Source of the DNA: Acidobacteriota bacterium
Lineage (GTDB): Bacteria; Acidobacteriota; Blastocatellia; Pyrinomonadales; Pyrinomonadaceae
Direction: 5' to 3'
Length of the DNA: 64,000 nucleotides
NCBI GenBank assembly: GCA_019239425.1
Contig: JAFAZX010000036.1
Coordinates: 122,637-186,636, forward strand
Below, in pieces: positions 15,272 through 23,874 of this stretch; the first letter of the stretch is position 1, and the number at the start of each line of letters is the position of its first letter. Below the pieces are notes generated by a model that was given only the letters and a program-made list of their open reading frames with translations, searched no databases and was not told where the DNA came from. The position numbers and the translations under genes are program-made.

Positions 15272-16924
15272 ATGAGCCGAAAAGGCACACCAACAGATTC
15301 TCGCACAGCCGTCGAAGAACGCAGGGCGGCTAGGGGCGGCACACAAACGGATGCTGAAGCGCCGCTTGCCGAATTCCGCGACGAGCGCGACCGCATCGAC
15401 CCGGCCGAGCTGCGCGAGGAGCACCAGCAGCGCCAGCAGGAGCAGCAGGCCCACATCGAAGATGTGGACAACGAGACGCTCCTCAAGATGCTCTACCAGA
15501 TGGTGCTCATCCGCCGCTTCGAGGAGAAGGCGGCCGAAGCCTACACGCTCGGCAAGATCGGCGGCTTCTGCCACCTCTACATCGGGCAGGAGGCCGTCGC
15601 CGTCGGCTGCCTCTCGGCCTTGAGGACGGACGACTACGTGCTCACGAGCTACCGCGACCACGGCCACGCGCTCGTCATGGGCACCTCGGCCGACGAGGTG
15701 ATGGCCGAGTTGTACGGACGCATCGGCGGCTGCTCGAAGGGTAAGGGCGGCTCGATGCACCTCTTCGACGCCGACAAGCACTTCCTCGGCGGGCACGGCA
15801 TCGTCGGCGGGCAGATTCCCTTGGCGACCGGCGTCGCCTTCGCCACCAAGTACAAAGGCACAGACCAGGCGACGCTCGTCTTCTTCGGCGAGGCGGCGGT
15901 CAATCAGGGCGCCTTCCACGAGTCGCTCAACATGGCGCAGCTCTGGAAGCTGCCGTGCGTCTACATCTGCGAGAACAACCAATACGGCATGGGCACTTCT
16001 TTGAAGCGCGCGATGTCTATCAGCGACGTTTCGCAGAAGGCCGTCGGCTACGGGATGGCCGCGGAGTTCGTGGACGGCATGGACGTGCTCGCGGTGCGCG
16101 CCGCGACCGAACGCGCGCTGGAGCGTGCGCGCGCGGAGTACCTGCCGTCGCTCCTTGAAATCCGCACCTACCGCTTCATGGGCCACTCGATGTCCGACCC
16201 CGGCCACTACCGCACGCGCGCGGAGATCGAACGCTATCAGGAGCGCGACCCCATCAAGGTCTTCGGCGACAACCTCCGCGAGAAGGGCGTCCTCGACGCC
16301 GCCGGCCTGAGGGAGATTGAAGACCGCGTACGCTATGAGGTCGAGCGCTCCGTCAAGTTCGCCGACGAGAGCCCCGAGCCCCCGCCCGAAGAGTTATACA
16401 CAAACGTCTATGCAACTCCAATTGGTAGGTTGGGACATGCAGGGAAGGCCAAGGATAAGGAAGAAGGCGGACTCAGAGACTCGTTACCTAAGCGTCAATA
16501 TAGGTTGCGAATTGGTAACTCATCTGATCTGACAAGCATATTATCTTTACTTGGTTCGGGGCTTGTGCGAGTTAATGATGCAATCGCATTCGTTGAGGCT
16601 GATCCTATCCTAGCAGATAATCAAATACTGCATTTGCAGGCAGTCTTATATGAAGCCTTCAAATTGTTTAGCCAAGACCGCTCCCTACATGACGGTCTGG
16701 GGGAGATAATCAGCGCTACTATACATGCAATCGAGAATAGGCAGGGAGTGCTGACGCTCTCACAGTTAGCTGCTATCCGGCACGCCCTTCGACGCGCTAC
16801 GGATGATCCTTTCCTGAAGTATGAGGATGCGCTAGATCAGACAATGGAATTGGAAGCGACAGGTCTCGATTGTGAGCCGGAAATGTTCGATAAATTAACG
16901 GAGGCCCTCCTTGGCTTCAAATAA
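15272..16924 (+). CDS. pdhA: chimeric pyruvate dehydrogenase E1-alpha with a foreign C-terminal extension
   Basis: Residues about 45-380 are a thiamine-diphosphate E1-alpha subunit: RRFEEKAAEAY, GGSMHLFD, GHGIVGGQIP, the cofactor motif as GEAAVNQGAFHE, and the loop GHSMSDPGHYR. The enzyme decarboxylates pyruvate (or a branched 2-oxo acid) with an E1-beta partner that is absent here. The cofactor motif reads GEA where GDG or GDA is usual, so the Mg ligand is Glu. After EELYTNVYA (near 16413), where such proteins normally end, the frame continues for about 170 residues of low-GC, unrelated sequence that pairs with the PIN-like gene downstream. The first about 30 residues are also atypical and lack a ribosome site. 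An enzymatically active fusion, a disrupted locus or an assembly chimera are all possible. Confidence 0.75.
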   Translation: MSRKGTPTDSRTAVEERRAARGGTQTDAEAPLAEFRDERDRIDPAELREEHQQRQQEQQAHIEDVDNETLLKMLYQMVLIRRFEEKAAEAYTLGKIGGFCHLYIGQEAVAVGCLSALRTDDYVLTSYRDHGHALVMGTSADEVMAELYGRIGGCSKGKGGSMHLFDADKHFLGGHGIVGGQIPLATGVAFATKYKGTDQATLVFFGEAAVNQGAFHESLNMAQLWKLPCVYICENNQYGMGTSLKRAMSISDVSQKAVGYGMAAEFVDGMDVLAVRAATERALERARAEYLPSLLEIRTYRFMGHSMSDPGHYRTRAEIERYQERDPIKVFGDNLREKGVLDAAGLREIEDRVRYEVERSVKFADESPEPPPEELYTNVYATPIGRLGHAGKAKDKEEGGLRDSLPKRQYRLRIGNSSDLTSILSLLGSGLVRVNDAIAFVEADPILADNQILHLQAVLYEAFKLFSQDRSLHDGLGEIISATIHAIENRQGVLTLSQLAAIRHALRRATDDPFLKYEDALDQTMELEATGLDCEPEMFDKLTEALLGFK

Positions 16925-17744
16925 GATAAGCAAAGCGTATGTTGATACTACAGTCCTAACCGATGCGCTGCTAAAAAAGTATTCAAGGGCGGAAAAAGCA
17001 AAGGCGGCGTTGAGGCGTTTTGAAGTCACCGAGCTGCCGCAATATGCGATAAAAGAATTCAAGGCTGGCCCGCTAAAGAACTTCACTTGGCTACATAACG
17101 AATTAGCCATGTCGCGGTCGTTCGCGAAGGTGTGCGTTAGGCTTCAGAAGATGTCAATGAGCCCACGTCGCTACCTTACGTCAACGGCACTTGAGGCTTT
17201 AACAGAAGCTGCAAATGAAATAAGGAGATTAACCGCCGGCAAGATAGTAGAGAAATATGGCGCGGATTCGGATATAGATACCATACAGGCTGCCGAGTAC
17301 CGCCTTGCAGTCAAACGTAATGTGTTCAAGGCGTGGAAATTACGTCGGCGACTTACCACTAGGGTCACGGATTTACTTACTTGCTACTCCGAGATTGATC
17401 CGTATGAATCAACCGGCGGCTTGATCGAGATTGACCCGGTGAAATGCCAGCCGAAAGTAGAATGCTGTCTCGCACCGAAGCTGAAAGCGCAACCTTCATT
17501 TCTAAGATCACTTAGTTACGCTGTTAAGTCTCAACCGGATAGCAGAGAAAATCAGCGCCGTTCTCAAGCACTGGACACTTTGATCTTATGGCCTAGAGAA
17601 CCCCTCACCGAATCCTCATGTCGAAGCTTAGGGGATGCGATCTTTGTTTTCTTCGCTCCAACAAAGGCTGTGATTCTTACTACCAATGTAAGAGATCACA
17701 AACCCCTGGCCTCCGCGCTCGGCAAGGAGGTTCAACAGCCCTAG
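16911..17744 (+). CDS. PIN-like domain protein, possible RNase toxin
   Basis: This 277-residue protein uses a TTG start at 16911 preceded by GGAGG and overlaps the previous frame by 14 bases, so the two are translationally coupled. An early AYVDTTVLTD and a late GDAIFVFFAP...ILTTNVRDHKPLASALG give the acidic residues and strand order of a PIN nuclease fold, with a long helical insertion between. PIN proteins of this sort are often toxins or RNases coupled to an upstream partner. The low-GC segment fused to pdhA (about 16430-16924) would be that partner. Assignment rests on the ends of the fold only. Confidence 0.55.
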   Translation: MASNKISKAYVDTTVLTDALLKKYSRAEKAKAALRRFEVTELPQYAIKEFKAGPLKNFTWLHNELAMSRSFAKVCVRLQKMSMSPRRYLTSTALEALTEAANEIRRLTAGKIVEKYGADSDIDTIQAAEYRLAVKRNVFKAWKLRRRLTTRVTDLLTCYSEIDPYESTGGLIEIDPVKCQPKVECCLAPKLKAQPSFLRSLSYAVKSQPDSRENQRRSQALDTLILWPREPLTESSCRSLGDAIFVFFAPTKAVILTTNVRDHKPLASALGKEVQQP

Positions 17745-18519
17745 CCGACTCTTTACAAAATGACCCAATTTTTTCTTTATGCTGGGATGAAATTGTGGTA
17801 TAAGCCGCGCTCACAGTTTGGCGCGCCTGGGCCGCCACCTAGACGGGCCGGGGGCCGCCGCGGTACTCAGGGATGAGGACGCCGCGGCGGCTCTTTTATC
17901 GAGTCGAGTGGCAGTATGTGGAACTGCCATACTCCCACACGTTCAACTCAAGGCGGTCTCACCGGAAAAACTGATTGACAGTGTCATTTGCCGGTAATAT
18001 CTTGTTGCCGCCTGTCATCCGCTGGATTGCAGAAGCAGCCTCGGTTTTCAATCTTCAGCGCACAAAACAAAACTCTGCTGACGGATGTCTCATCTCCGTC
18101 AGCAATTCAGACATCCTCAAATCGGCCTAACATTTTGGCGCGGGAGTAGGACGCGATCATTTGAGTTGGTGGTGAAATATTATCGCCGATTTCGTCATAC
18201 GTAGATAAGTGACATTTCGGCGGTCGTGTATCTCGGAAGAGGACATAGCATTCGGGTAGGTGCATGGCTAAAAGGCTTCCTCTCAATGCCCTTTATGTTG
18301 TTAATTGCGCTCTACTAGTCGCTGGCTGCATTTAGGAGTCCGGGCTGTTCGGTAACATAGCCAGATGCTTCGCCGGCAAGGGGGAGGACCCCATACGGCA
18401 GCGCTTCACAGGCGACCTGCCGAAGGCTTCTCCAGACAAAAAAGGCACGCCCAGTAAGGCATAGGTGTATGCCAAACCGGTTCGGCCGCCCATATGTTTA
18501 GAAACATCCGTGGAGGCAT
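17745..18519. other. intergenic region with two hairpins
   Basis: About 775 bases without a credible gene. It contains the terminator at 17854-17897 and a second stem, TGCTGACGGA (18076-18085) pairing with TCCGTCAGCA (18095-18104). On the minus strand the second stem is followed by a T-rich run, so it could end minus-strand transcripts. The rest is unassigned. Confidence 0.5.
17854..17897 (+). terminator. rho-independent terminator after the PIN-like gene
   Basis: GCCGCCGCGG (17854-17863) pairs perfectly with CCGCGGCGGC (17882-17891), followed by TCTTTT. Its high GC contrasts with the AT-richer gene before it, so it may be the original terminator of the host locus. Confidence 0.65.
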
Positions 18520-19521
18520 ATGCTCGCTTTTCTTCTCACGCTGGCTTTCATCACTGCTGGAGGGGCGCGTAATGCCGACGCCCGCTTGTCGGGCGGCTTC
18601 ATCCAGTACAAGTCGGAAATGCTGTCGCAAATGGATAAAGCGAAATGGAAAAGTACGCTGAAGGCCATGCGAGAGGTCAAGCTTGACACCATCATCCTCC
18701 AATTCCACCAGTACGGCGGGACTAAGTTCATCCCGGAAGGCACCGCCGGCGTAGACGCAACCAAGATTATTCTTGATTACGCGAAAGACAACGGGATGCA
18801 GGTGTTCGTCGGTCTTAAATACGACACCCGCTGGTATGGGAACTGGAAAGACCAGAAATATTTGGAAGAGGTCGCAGCGGAAAACAAAAAACTCGCGAAG
18901 CAGTTGTGGGAGCGTTACGGCAAAAGCCGAGCTTTCGCCGGCTGGTACGTCCCCCAGGAGATGTGGAATGAGGACTACACTCCTCAGGAGTTGGAGCAGT
19001 TAGGCAAATACTTTCGCGATGTGGGCGATGAGTGTCGGAGGCTTGCGCCGGGAAAGCCGGTCGCCGTGTCGCCGTACTTCAACCCTGGCTTCGGCTTCCT
19101 GGGAGCTGATGCGTTCGGCCAGCGGTACGCGCAGTTCTTAAAATTCGCGGGCCTCAACATCGTGATGCTTCAAGACAGCGTTGGTGCCCGCAAAATCGCC
19201 CCCGAAGAGTTCGAGGACAAAGTTCTGCCTTATTACAGCGCTTTACAAGCGGCGGCCCAACAGAATGGGGCTGAGTTATGGGGAAACGCCGAGAGTTACG
19301 AAATCGTTCCTAACCAGCCCGACGAGAATAAGTTCCAGCCGACAGACATATGCAGGGTGGCGAAGCAGATTAATGCAGGCGCTCCTTTCGTGAAAAAGCT
19401 CGTAACGTTCGACTTTTTCCACTACATGAACCCGTACGGGTTTACTTACGAGGACGCTAATTACCGGGACAGGCAGCGGCGGCTCTACGAGGGGTATAAG
19501 TCACAGTTCGCGCTGAATTAG
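18520..19521 (+). CDS. secreted DUF4434-type TIM-barrel (glycoside-hydrolase-like) protein
   Basis: This 333-residue protein has GGAGG before the ATG and a short signal peptide (LAFLLTLAFITAGGARNADA). The mature part begins SGGFIQYKSEM and continues with KLDTIILQFHQYGGTKF, GMQVFVGLKYD, AFAGWYVPQEMW, KPVAVSPYFNPG and LNIVMLQDSVG. These are successive barrel strands as in DUF4434 proteins, which are related to glycoside hydrolases. The acidic residue in VPQEMWNED would be a candidate catalytic residue. The substrate is unknown. The gene is flanked by noncoding sequence and is probably transcribed alone. Confidence 0.72.
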   Translation: MLAFLLTLAFITAGGARNADARLSGGFIQYKSEMLSQMDKAKWKSTLKAMREVKLDTIILQFHQYGGTKFIPEGTAGVDATKIILDYAKDNGMQVFVGLKYDTRWYGNWKDQKYLEEVAAENKKLAKQLWERYGKSRAFAGWYVPQEMWNEDYTPQELEQLGKYFRDVGDECRRLAPGKPVAVSPYFNPGFGFLGADAFGQRYAQFLKFAGLNIVMLQDSVGARKIAPEEFEDKVLPYYSALQAAAQQNGAELWGNAESYEIVPNQPDENKFQPTDICRVAKQINAGAPFVKKLVTFDFFHYMNPYGFTYEDANYRDRQRRLYEGYKSQFALN

Positions 19522-19699
19522 TGCTGTGGTCGAGGTGTATTTGCCGCCCCCTTCTGGCTGAACCGCCTAGCCGCCCATCTACTCTGGTGGGTAGCTTGAT
19601 AAGTAATAGAGGAGATGCTAAGGCAGGTTTGGCCTGCACCGGCCTACCTCCTATGTTCCCAATTCCTTAAGGCTGGAGCCCCCATTATCAGAGGTTGCC

Positions 19700-20002
19700 A
19701 TGGCGTCAGACGCTCGCGTGAAAGCGATACTTGCCGACGAACTTAGCAGTCGCGCCGCCGCAAGGTTTGCGGACGCGGGCGATAAGTGGACGAAGAAGGA
19801 GATGGGCTTCTTCTTTCCCGAAAATGAGAACACCGTTGACCTCTGTGTGCTGGCGGCTCTGGATAGGGCGTTAGAACACGACGGGACCACCGTCCCTAAG
19901 AAGGTGCGCAACAACGTCGCCCAACTGATAAGCACCAGCACCAAAGCGAAGGACGCGATTGTCACGATAGCCTTAGCCACATTCCAGCCGACACCCAAAT
20001 GA
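19700..20002 (+). CDS. small cytosolic protein, first gene of an unrecognised three-gene module
   Basis: This 100-residue protein has no signal or membrane segment and is mainly helical, with DKWTKKEMGFFFPENENTVDL near the middle. Its stop overlaps the ATG of the next gene (ATGA at 19999), showing translational coupling. I do not recognise the family. The link to a secreted protein and then a membrane protein suggests a small chaperone, adaptor or immunity-like partner, but this is speculative. Confidence 0.55.
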   Translation: MASDARVKAILADELSSRAAARFADAGDKWTKKEMGFFFPENENTVDLCVLAALDRALEHDGTTVPKKVRNNVAQLISTSTKAKDAIVTIALATFQPTPK

Positions 20003-21729
20003 AGATGAAAGCTAACATCGTACGTTGCGCGGTACTCCTCTTCATCGCGTACAGCGCCCCGCTGGTCGTGGCCGACCCGGCCGCCCACCTCCGCAATGAC
20101 GGCAAGTCGTACTACGTTGCCGTCAAGGCCGATCCGGCCCTGTGGGATGGCAAAGACGGCAAGGGGGCCCGGGTCGTCAGCCCGTACGACTTGACGAAGC
20201 AGATTGTCGCTTCCGTTTTTCAGAAGGGCCGCCAGGTCGCGAACGTCGTCGAGCTGGCCGACAGCTACGGCTCTGACTTCATCCTCCGACTGCCCGACAG
20301 CGCCCTAGCGGACGGCGTCTCGGCGCTGACGGTTGCCGTCCAGAGCTACCCGGTGGGGGAGGGGAGGATGTCCGGCTTCACCTCTTCCGTCTCGAATGAA
20401 GTGTCGGCAACCGTCGAATTGAAAGGACGGGCCGCCTGCCCCGCGGGGTTCCCACTCCTAGTACAGTTCAGTGACGCCGACGTAATGACGCCCTACGGCT
20501 TGCAGCGTATAAAAGACCTTCGTGATTACATGGAGAAGACCAGACCCGCAGTGCAGGTTGAGTCTAATACGGGTAAAGAGGCCAAGCCGCGGGATGTTAA
20601 AACCCAGACCAAGTTTTTCACCGACCCCGACAAGGACAGCGGGGGAAGGTTCTTCCAGTGTCTCGAACTTACGGACGAGCCGCCGAGCGGCACTTTCGAC
20701 ATTGAGTTCAAATACCCGGAGACCGCGCCCATCGAACTGCGCCGCCCCTTCCTGAGCAAGGACGTGGCGAACGCCGCCCACACCCTGGCCCCGTTCACGG
20801 TAGACGAGAGTCAGGTCGGGAAGCGCAAACTCGAACAGAACCTCGACGCGAGCTTCCAGTTCGGCAGTTCTGTCGAGGATAAGAAGGAGAAGAACGCCGC
20901 CGGAGTCGAGGAGCCCGTCCGCAAGCGCAACAGCAAGGGAACACTCGACCTGCGCCTAGCGCCGTTCCTCAACGTGCTGTCGCTGCCGGACCCCGGCGAA
21001 AAGACCTTCAAGTTCTACACGCCGCTCCTCATAGACGCGCGCATCTCCACGGGGAAGATTAACGAGGACACGCTCGCCCTTAACCGGATTATCCTGGGGA
21101 GCGAATACGAGATCAGGCGTTTCACAAATCCCTCGACTTATCCCTCTTACCAGCGCTACATTTTCAGCTTCAGGAATGCGTCCGACCGCGACTTCAAGCA
21201 GGCGGAGTGGAAGGGGGGCTTCGAGTTCCAGCCGGTCATCTCGGCCCTGAACCGACCACTACGCTTTCGCCGCAAGAGCGTCAACCCGATTCTGGATAAA
21301 GACCCAGAGCGCGCGCCGAGGGACGTGCCCACCACCATCGGTTTCGGCGGGCAGGTGTTGCCACTCATCGGCGTCGAAGCTGGGAAGACTTGGCGCAATA
21401 AGCACACCTTCGCCGCCATCGAAAAAACCACCTTCGTCCGCCGTTTCTACTTCGGCGGCACCATCAACCTCGACCTGACTGCCTACGTAAAAGTCTCGGT
21501 TAAGGACGTGTTGTACGTCCGTGGTGAGGCACAGGACGACGACCCCTTGCATAACTACTTCAAAGGAACCATCGAGGTTCCTTTCCCGGCCATCACGCGG
21601 AGGTCGGCCAGCAGCGCTTTCTTCTCATTCGAGCGCGGCGGAGAGCCTCCCTTCGCCACGCCGGATGTGAACGCCGTCAAAATTGGCTACAGAGTGCAGT
21701 GGGACGGGTGGTTCGGGCAGCGTCGCTGA
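19999..21729 (+). CDS. secreted protein of unknown function, possible outer-membrane or beta-rich protein
   Basis: This 576-residue protein begins with a signal peptide (RCAVLLFIAYSAPLVVADP). The N-terminal part is beta-rich (SYYVAVKADP, FILRLPDSAL, ALTVAVQSYP). The C-terminal half has alternating strands ending in a pattern (KIGYRVQWDGWFGQRR) that could be a membrane barrel or a long beta-sandwich. No catalytic motif was recognised. The ATG overlaps the stop of the 100-aa gene, and the membrane protein gene follows after 69 bases, so the three form one unit. Function unknown. Confidence 0.62.
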   Translation: MKMKANIVRCAVLLFIAYSAPLVVADPAAHLRNDGKSYYVAVKADPALWDGKDGKGARVVSPYDLTKQIVASVFQKGRQVANVVELADSYGSDFILRLPDSALADGVSALTVAVQSYPVGEGRMSGFTSSVSNEVSATVELKGRAACPAGFPLLVQFSDADVMTPYGLQRIKDLRDYMEKTRPAVQVESNTGKEAKPRDVKTQTKFFTDPDKDSGGRFFQCLELTDEPPSGTFDIEFKYPETAPIELRRPFLSKDVANAAHTLAPFTVDESQVGKRKLEQNLDASFQFGSSVEDKKEKNAAGVEEPVRKRNSKGTLDLRLAPFLNVLSLPDPGEKTFKFYTPLLIDARISTGKINEDTLALNRIILGSEYEIRRFTNPSTYPSYQRYIFSFRNASDRDFKQAEWKGGFEFQPVISALNRPLRFRRKSVNPILDKDPERAPRDVPTTIGFGGQVLPLIGVEAGKTWRNKHTFAAIEKTTFVRRFYFGGTINLDLTAYVKVSVKDVLYVRGEAQDDDPLHNYFKGTIEVPFPAITRRSASSAFFSFERGGEPPFATPDVNAVKIGYRVQWDGWFGQRR

Positions 21730-21798
21730 TGTGTGAGAAAATTAAATCGGAATGAGCCTGCGGTGGAGGGCATAACCTTCTCAAGTGCGGGAGACGTT

Positions 21799-22509
21799 AT
21801 GACGAAGAACGAAAAAGTCATGAAGGATTTGATGCTGGGGTTAATTTACCCCGCCGTGTTGGGTAGCATCCTGTATTTATGTCTCGACCAATTTGCGTTT
21901 CAGTTTTCAACCCTATGGAATAAAGGTTTGGAGCATTCGTTCCAGCTTTATGAGTCCAATGTGGGTTGGAAATTCTTTTTATTACTCTTGACATTGGCCT
22001 TTTATATTTTCGACTACCTCTACATAACCTTCACGAATGAGTATCGGTGGTGGTTTTTCTTCTTCGATTTATTCTTCGTTGTGGCCCTTTACTTCACGGT
22101 TTTCTGTATAGACATCACTCATTACGTGACGCAACCAAATTATAAAGTAATCCTCTTCTTCTACTTTTCATTCATGTTCCTATACTGGATATGGGATGCC
22201 GCGGAAAGAAGAACGGTTAAGGAGGAAAAGGGAGATAAGGATGAGGAATACCGGATGTACACTTACATTATTCGGTGGGAGGGGATCGCGACCTTGGCAA
22301 TACTAGTGATGTGGGTTATTAGCCTTAAACTGGACTCACAAAATGTCGCTAAATGGACGACGCTCGTATTGTTACTTCCCATAACCGTGTGCTTCGGCAT
22401 CTTTTCTATTTGGAAGAAAAGGTTCTACAGCCTGGCGGGATATGATGAGCAAAGAATTGATGGGGATAAAGAATATTCCATCCCCGCCGACGGGGTAGTG
22501 ACTAAGTAA
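21799..22509 (+). CDS. polytopic membrane protein, unknown
   Basis: The ATG at 21799 is preferred over an upstream GTG because the extra residues are polar and a purine-rich site (GCGGGAGA) precedes it. The 236-residue product has about six hydrophobic segments (LIYPAVLGSILYLCL, FFLLLLTLAFYIF, WWFFFFDLFFVVALYF, VILFFYFSFMFLYW, and two more) with a charged loop (RRTVKEEKGDKDEEYR). GC is markedly lower than in the two genes before it. I do not recognise the family. Confidence 0.6.
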   Translation: MTKNEKVMKDLMLGLIYPAVLGSILYLCLDQFAFQFSTLWNKGLEHSFQLYESNVGWKFFLLLLTLAFYIFDYLYITFTNEYRWWFFFFDLFFVVALYFTVFCIDITHYVTQPNYKVILFFYFSFMFLYWIWDAAERRTVKEEKGDKDEEYRMYTYIIRWEGIATLAILVMWVISLKLDSQNVAKWTTLVLLLPITVCFGIFSIWKKRFYSLAGYDEQRIDGDKEYSIPADGVVTK

Positions 22510-22584
22510 AGAGATATCGCGTCACCGAAAGGGGCACAACCTTAATTACCGGGTTAGCGCCATATTTCTAAACAGACAGAATAT

Positions 22585-23577
22585 TCACCCACCCATAGCT
22601 TTGATTATGGCTTCGGCCGTGACGCTGACACCCACGTCTTTAATGATCGAGCCCACGCACTTGGCCGCTGCTACGATCCGCGATTTCTTGGGGTTGGCGG
22701 ACCTTGCTTCCTCTTCTAGATCAATCACATGCTCCAACGCCTCCTGATTGTCGGGTACGGACTCTACTTTTGTGCGTAGTTCCTGAATCAGCCGCAGCAG
22801 CTCTGTAGCGTTCGCGACGTTGTTCTGGGTGACGTACGCCCTGCTGCCTGGTGCGTTCTGCACAGCCCCGACCGGGGCGTAAAAGTGCTGTTCGGGACGG
22901 CTGAAAGACTCAGGATAGTCGTCCGCATTCGGATTCTTAATGAGCTTCTCGACGTATTCAATCCCCCTCTGTGTGACCTCGAAGACTCCGCCCCTATATC
23001 TGTCATCGACCAACCCCTCTGCTTTCAGGAAGTCAAAAACGGCGTCGAACTCCGGCTCCGACAGGCCCTCTTCCTCCCGAACCTCGTCGTAGACTACGTG
23101 ATTACGCAGTTTTCCTTCTGCCTTTTCGTAAATGCGGCGCATCATACGCCTGCGCCTTTCAAGCCTCTTAATCACGTTCTGCTGGTCGGCGTTGAGCGCG
23201 CGGGTCGCTTCCTCGTTATTCTGTACAACACGGGCGACGCTTTCGGACGCGTTCTGCACCACGCCCACCGCTGCGTAAAAGCGCTGCACGACGCCGGGCT
23301 TGAAGTATTCTGTGGGTGCCTCCGGGTTCATGATGGACCTCTCCATCTCGACGACGCCTGCGTGCGAGAGCACGAGACCACGGTTTGTGAATAGCCCCTT
23401 GTCCATCAGGTACTCAAGAATTTCATGCCCCTCGTCCCTGTCGAGCCCCGCCCGCTCGAACGCTACGGTGAAGTGAAGGAAATCATCCGTACCGTCCCCC
23501 TCGTGATCATAAACCGTCTTCAGCAGGGCGTATCGCTTCCGCTCCCGTTCTTCTACTTTCTCCAACTCACTACTCAT
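22585..23577 (-). CDS. internally duplicated winged-helix-like protein, unknown
   Basis: This 330-residue protein contains two copies of a unit of about 95 residues. Each copy has a winged-helix-like part (GHEILEYLMDKGLF / FDAVFDFLKAEGLV) followed by FYAAVGVVQNASESVARVVQNN or FYAPVGAVQNAPGSRAYVTQNN. The end is a coiled coil plus a Gly/Ala-rich hydrophobic helix (IIKDVGVSVTAEAIIKAMGG). The VQN...TQNN motif resembles low-complexity linkers in poorly characterised bacterial regulators or effectors. It is transcribed away from the module on its left and towards it. No function can be assigned. Confidence 0.6.
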   Translation of the reverse strand: MSSELEKVEERERKRYALLKTVYDHEGDGTDDFLHFTVAFERAGLDRDEGHEILEYLMDKGLFTNRGLVLSHAGVVEMERSIMNPEAPTEYFKPGVVQRFYAAVGVVQNASESVARVVQNNEEATRALNADQQNVIKRLERRRRMMRRIYEKAEGKLRNHVVYDEVREEEGLSEPEFDAVFDFLKAEGLVDDRYRGGVFEVTQRGIEYVEKLIKNPNADDYPESFSRPEQHFYAPVGAVQNAPGSRAYVTQNNVANATELLRLIQELRTKVESVPDNQEALEHVIDLEEEARSANPKKSRIVAAAKCVGSIIKDVGVSVTAEAIIKAMGG

Positions 23578-23874
23578 CGGCCTTTCCCTAACCCTCTCTT
23601 AAATCTAAGATGGAAGTTTCATATGGTGGTGAGGATATGACACTTACTCTCCGGCTATAGCGTTAACCCTAGAGCGCACTGTCGAGTTAATGATGTTGAG
23701 GCGTTTCTCGCACAAAGTGTAATCTATTTTGGGCTCAAGTCGAAGTACATAGGGTGAATGGAGGCTGCCCATGTATGCAGAGGAGGAAGGATTAGAAAGA
23801 CGGTGCGCGTCTGAAGTGATAGACTGCCCGGCAGAAAGTGTTGTGTACGTCAACGGAGTCCCCACGGAGGAGCG
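23578..23874. other. divergent intergenic region before the DprA operon
   Basis: About 300 bases between the duplicated winged-helix gene (minus) and the DprA-like gene (plus). It should hold promoters for both, but no hexamer pair was convincing. GGAGGAGCG directly precedes the DprA start. Confidence 0.4.

Noticed and set aside
6323..17862. A shared GC-rich word (GACGGGCCGGGG and following CCGCCGC) near 6323 and 17843 as attachment sites of an element
   Set aside because: The match is only about 20 bases of simple GC-rich sequence, one copy being part of a terminator, and no integrase gene was found.
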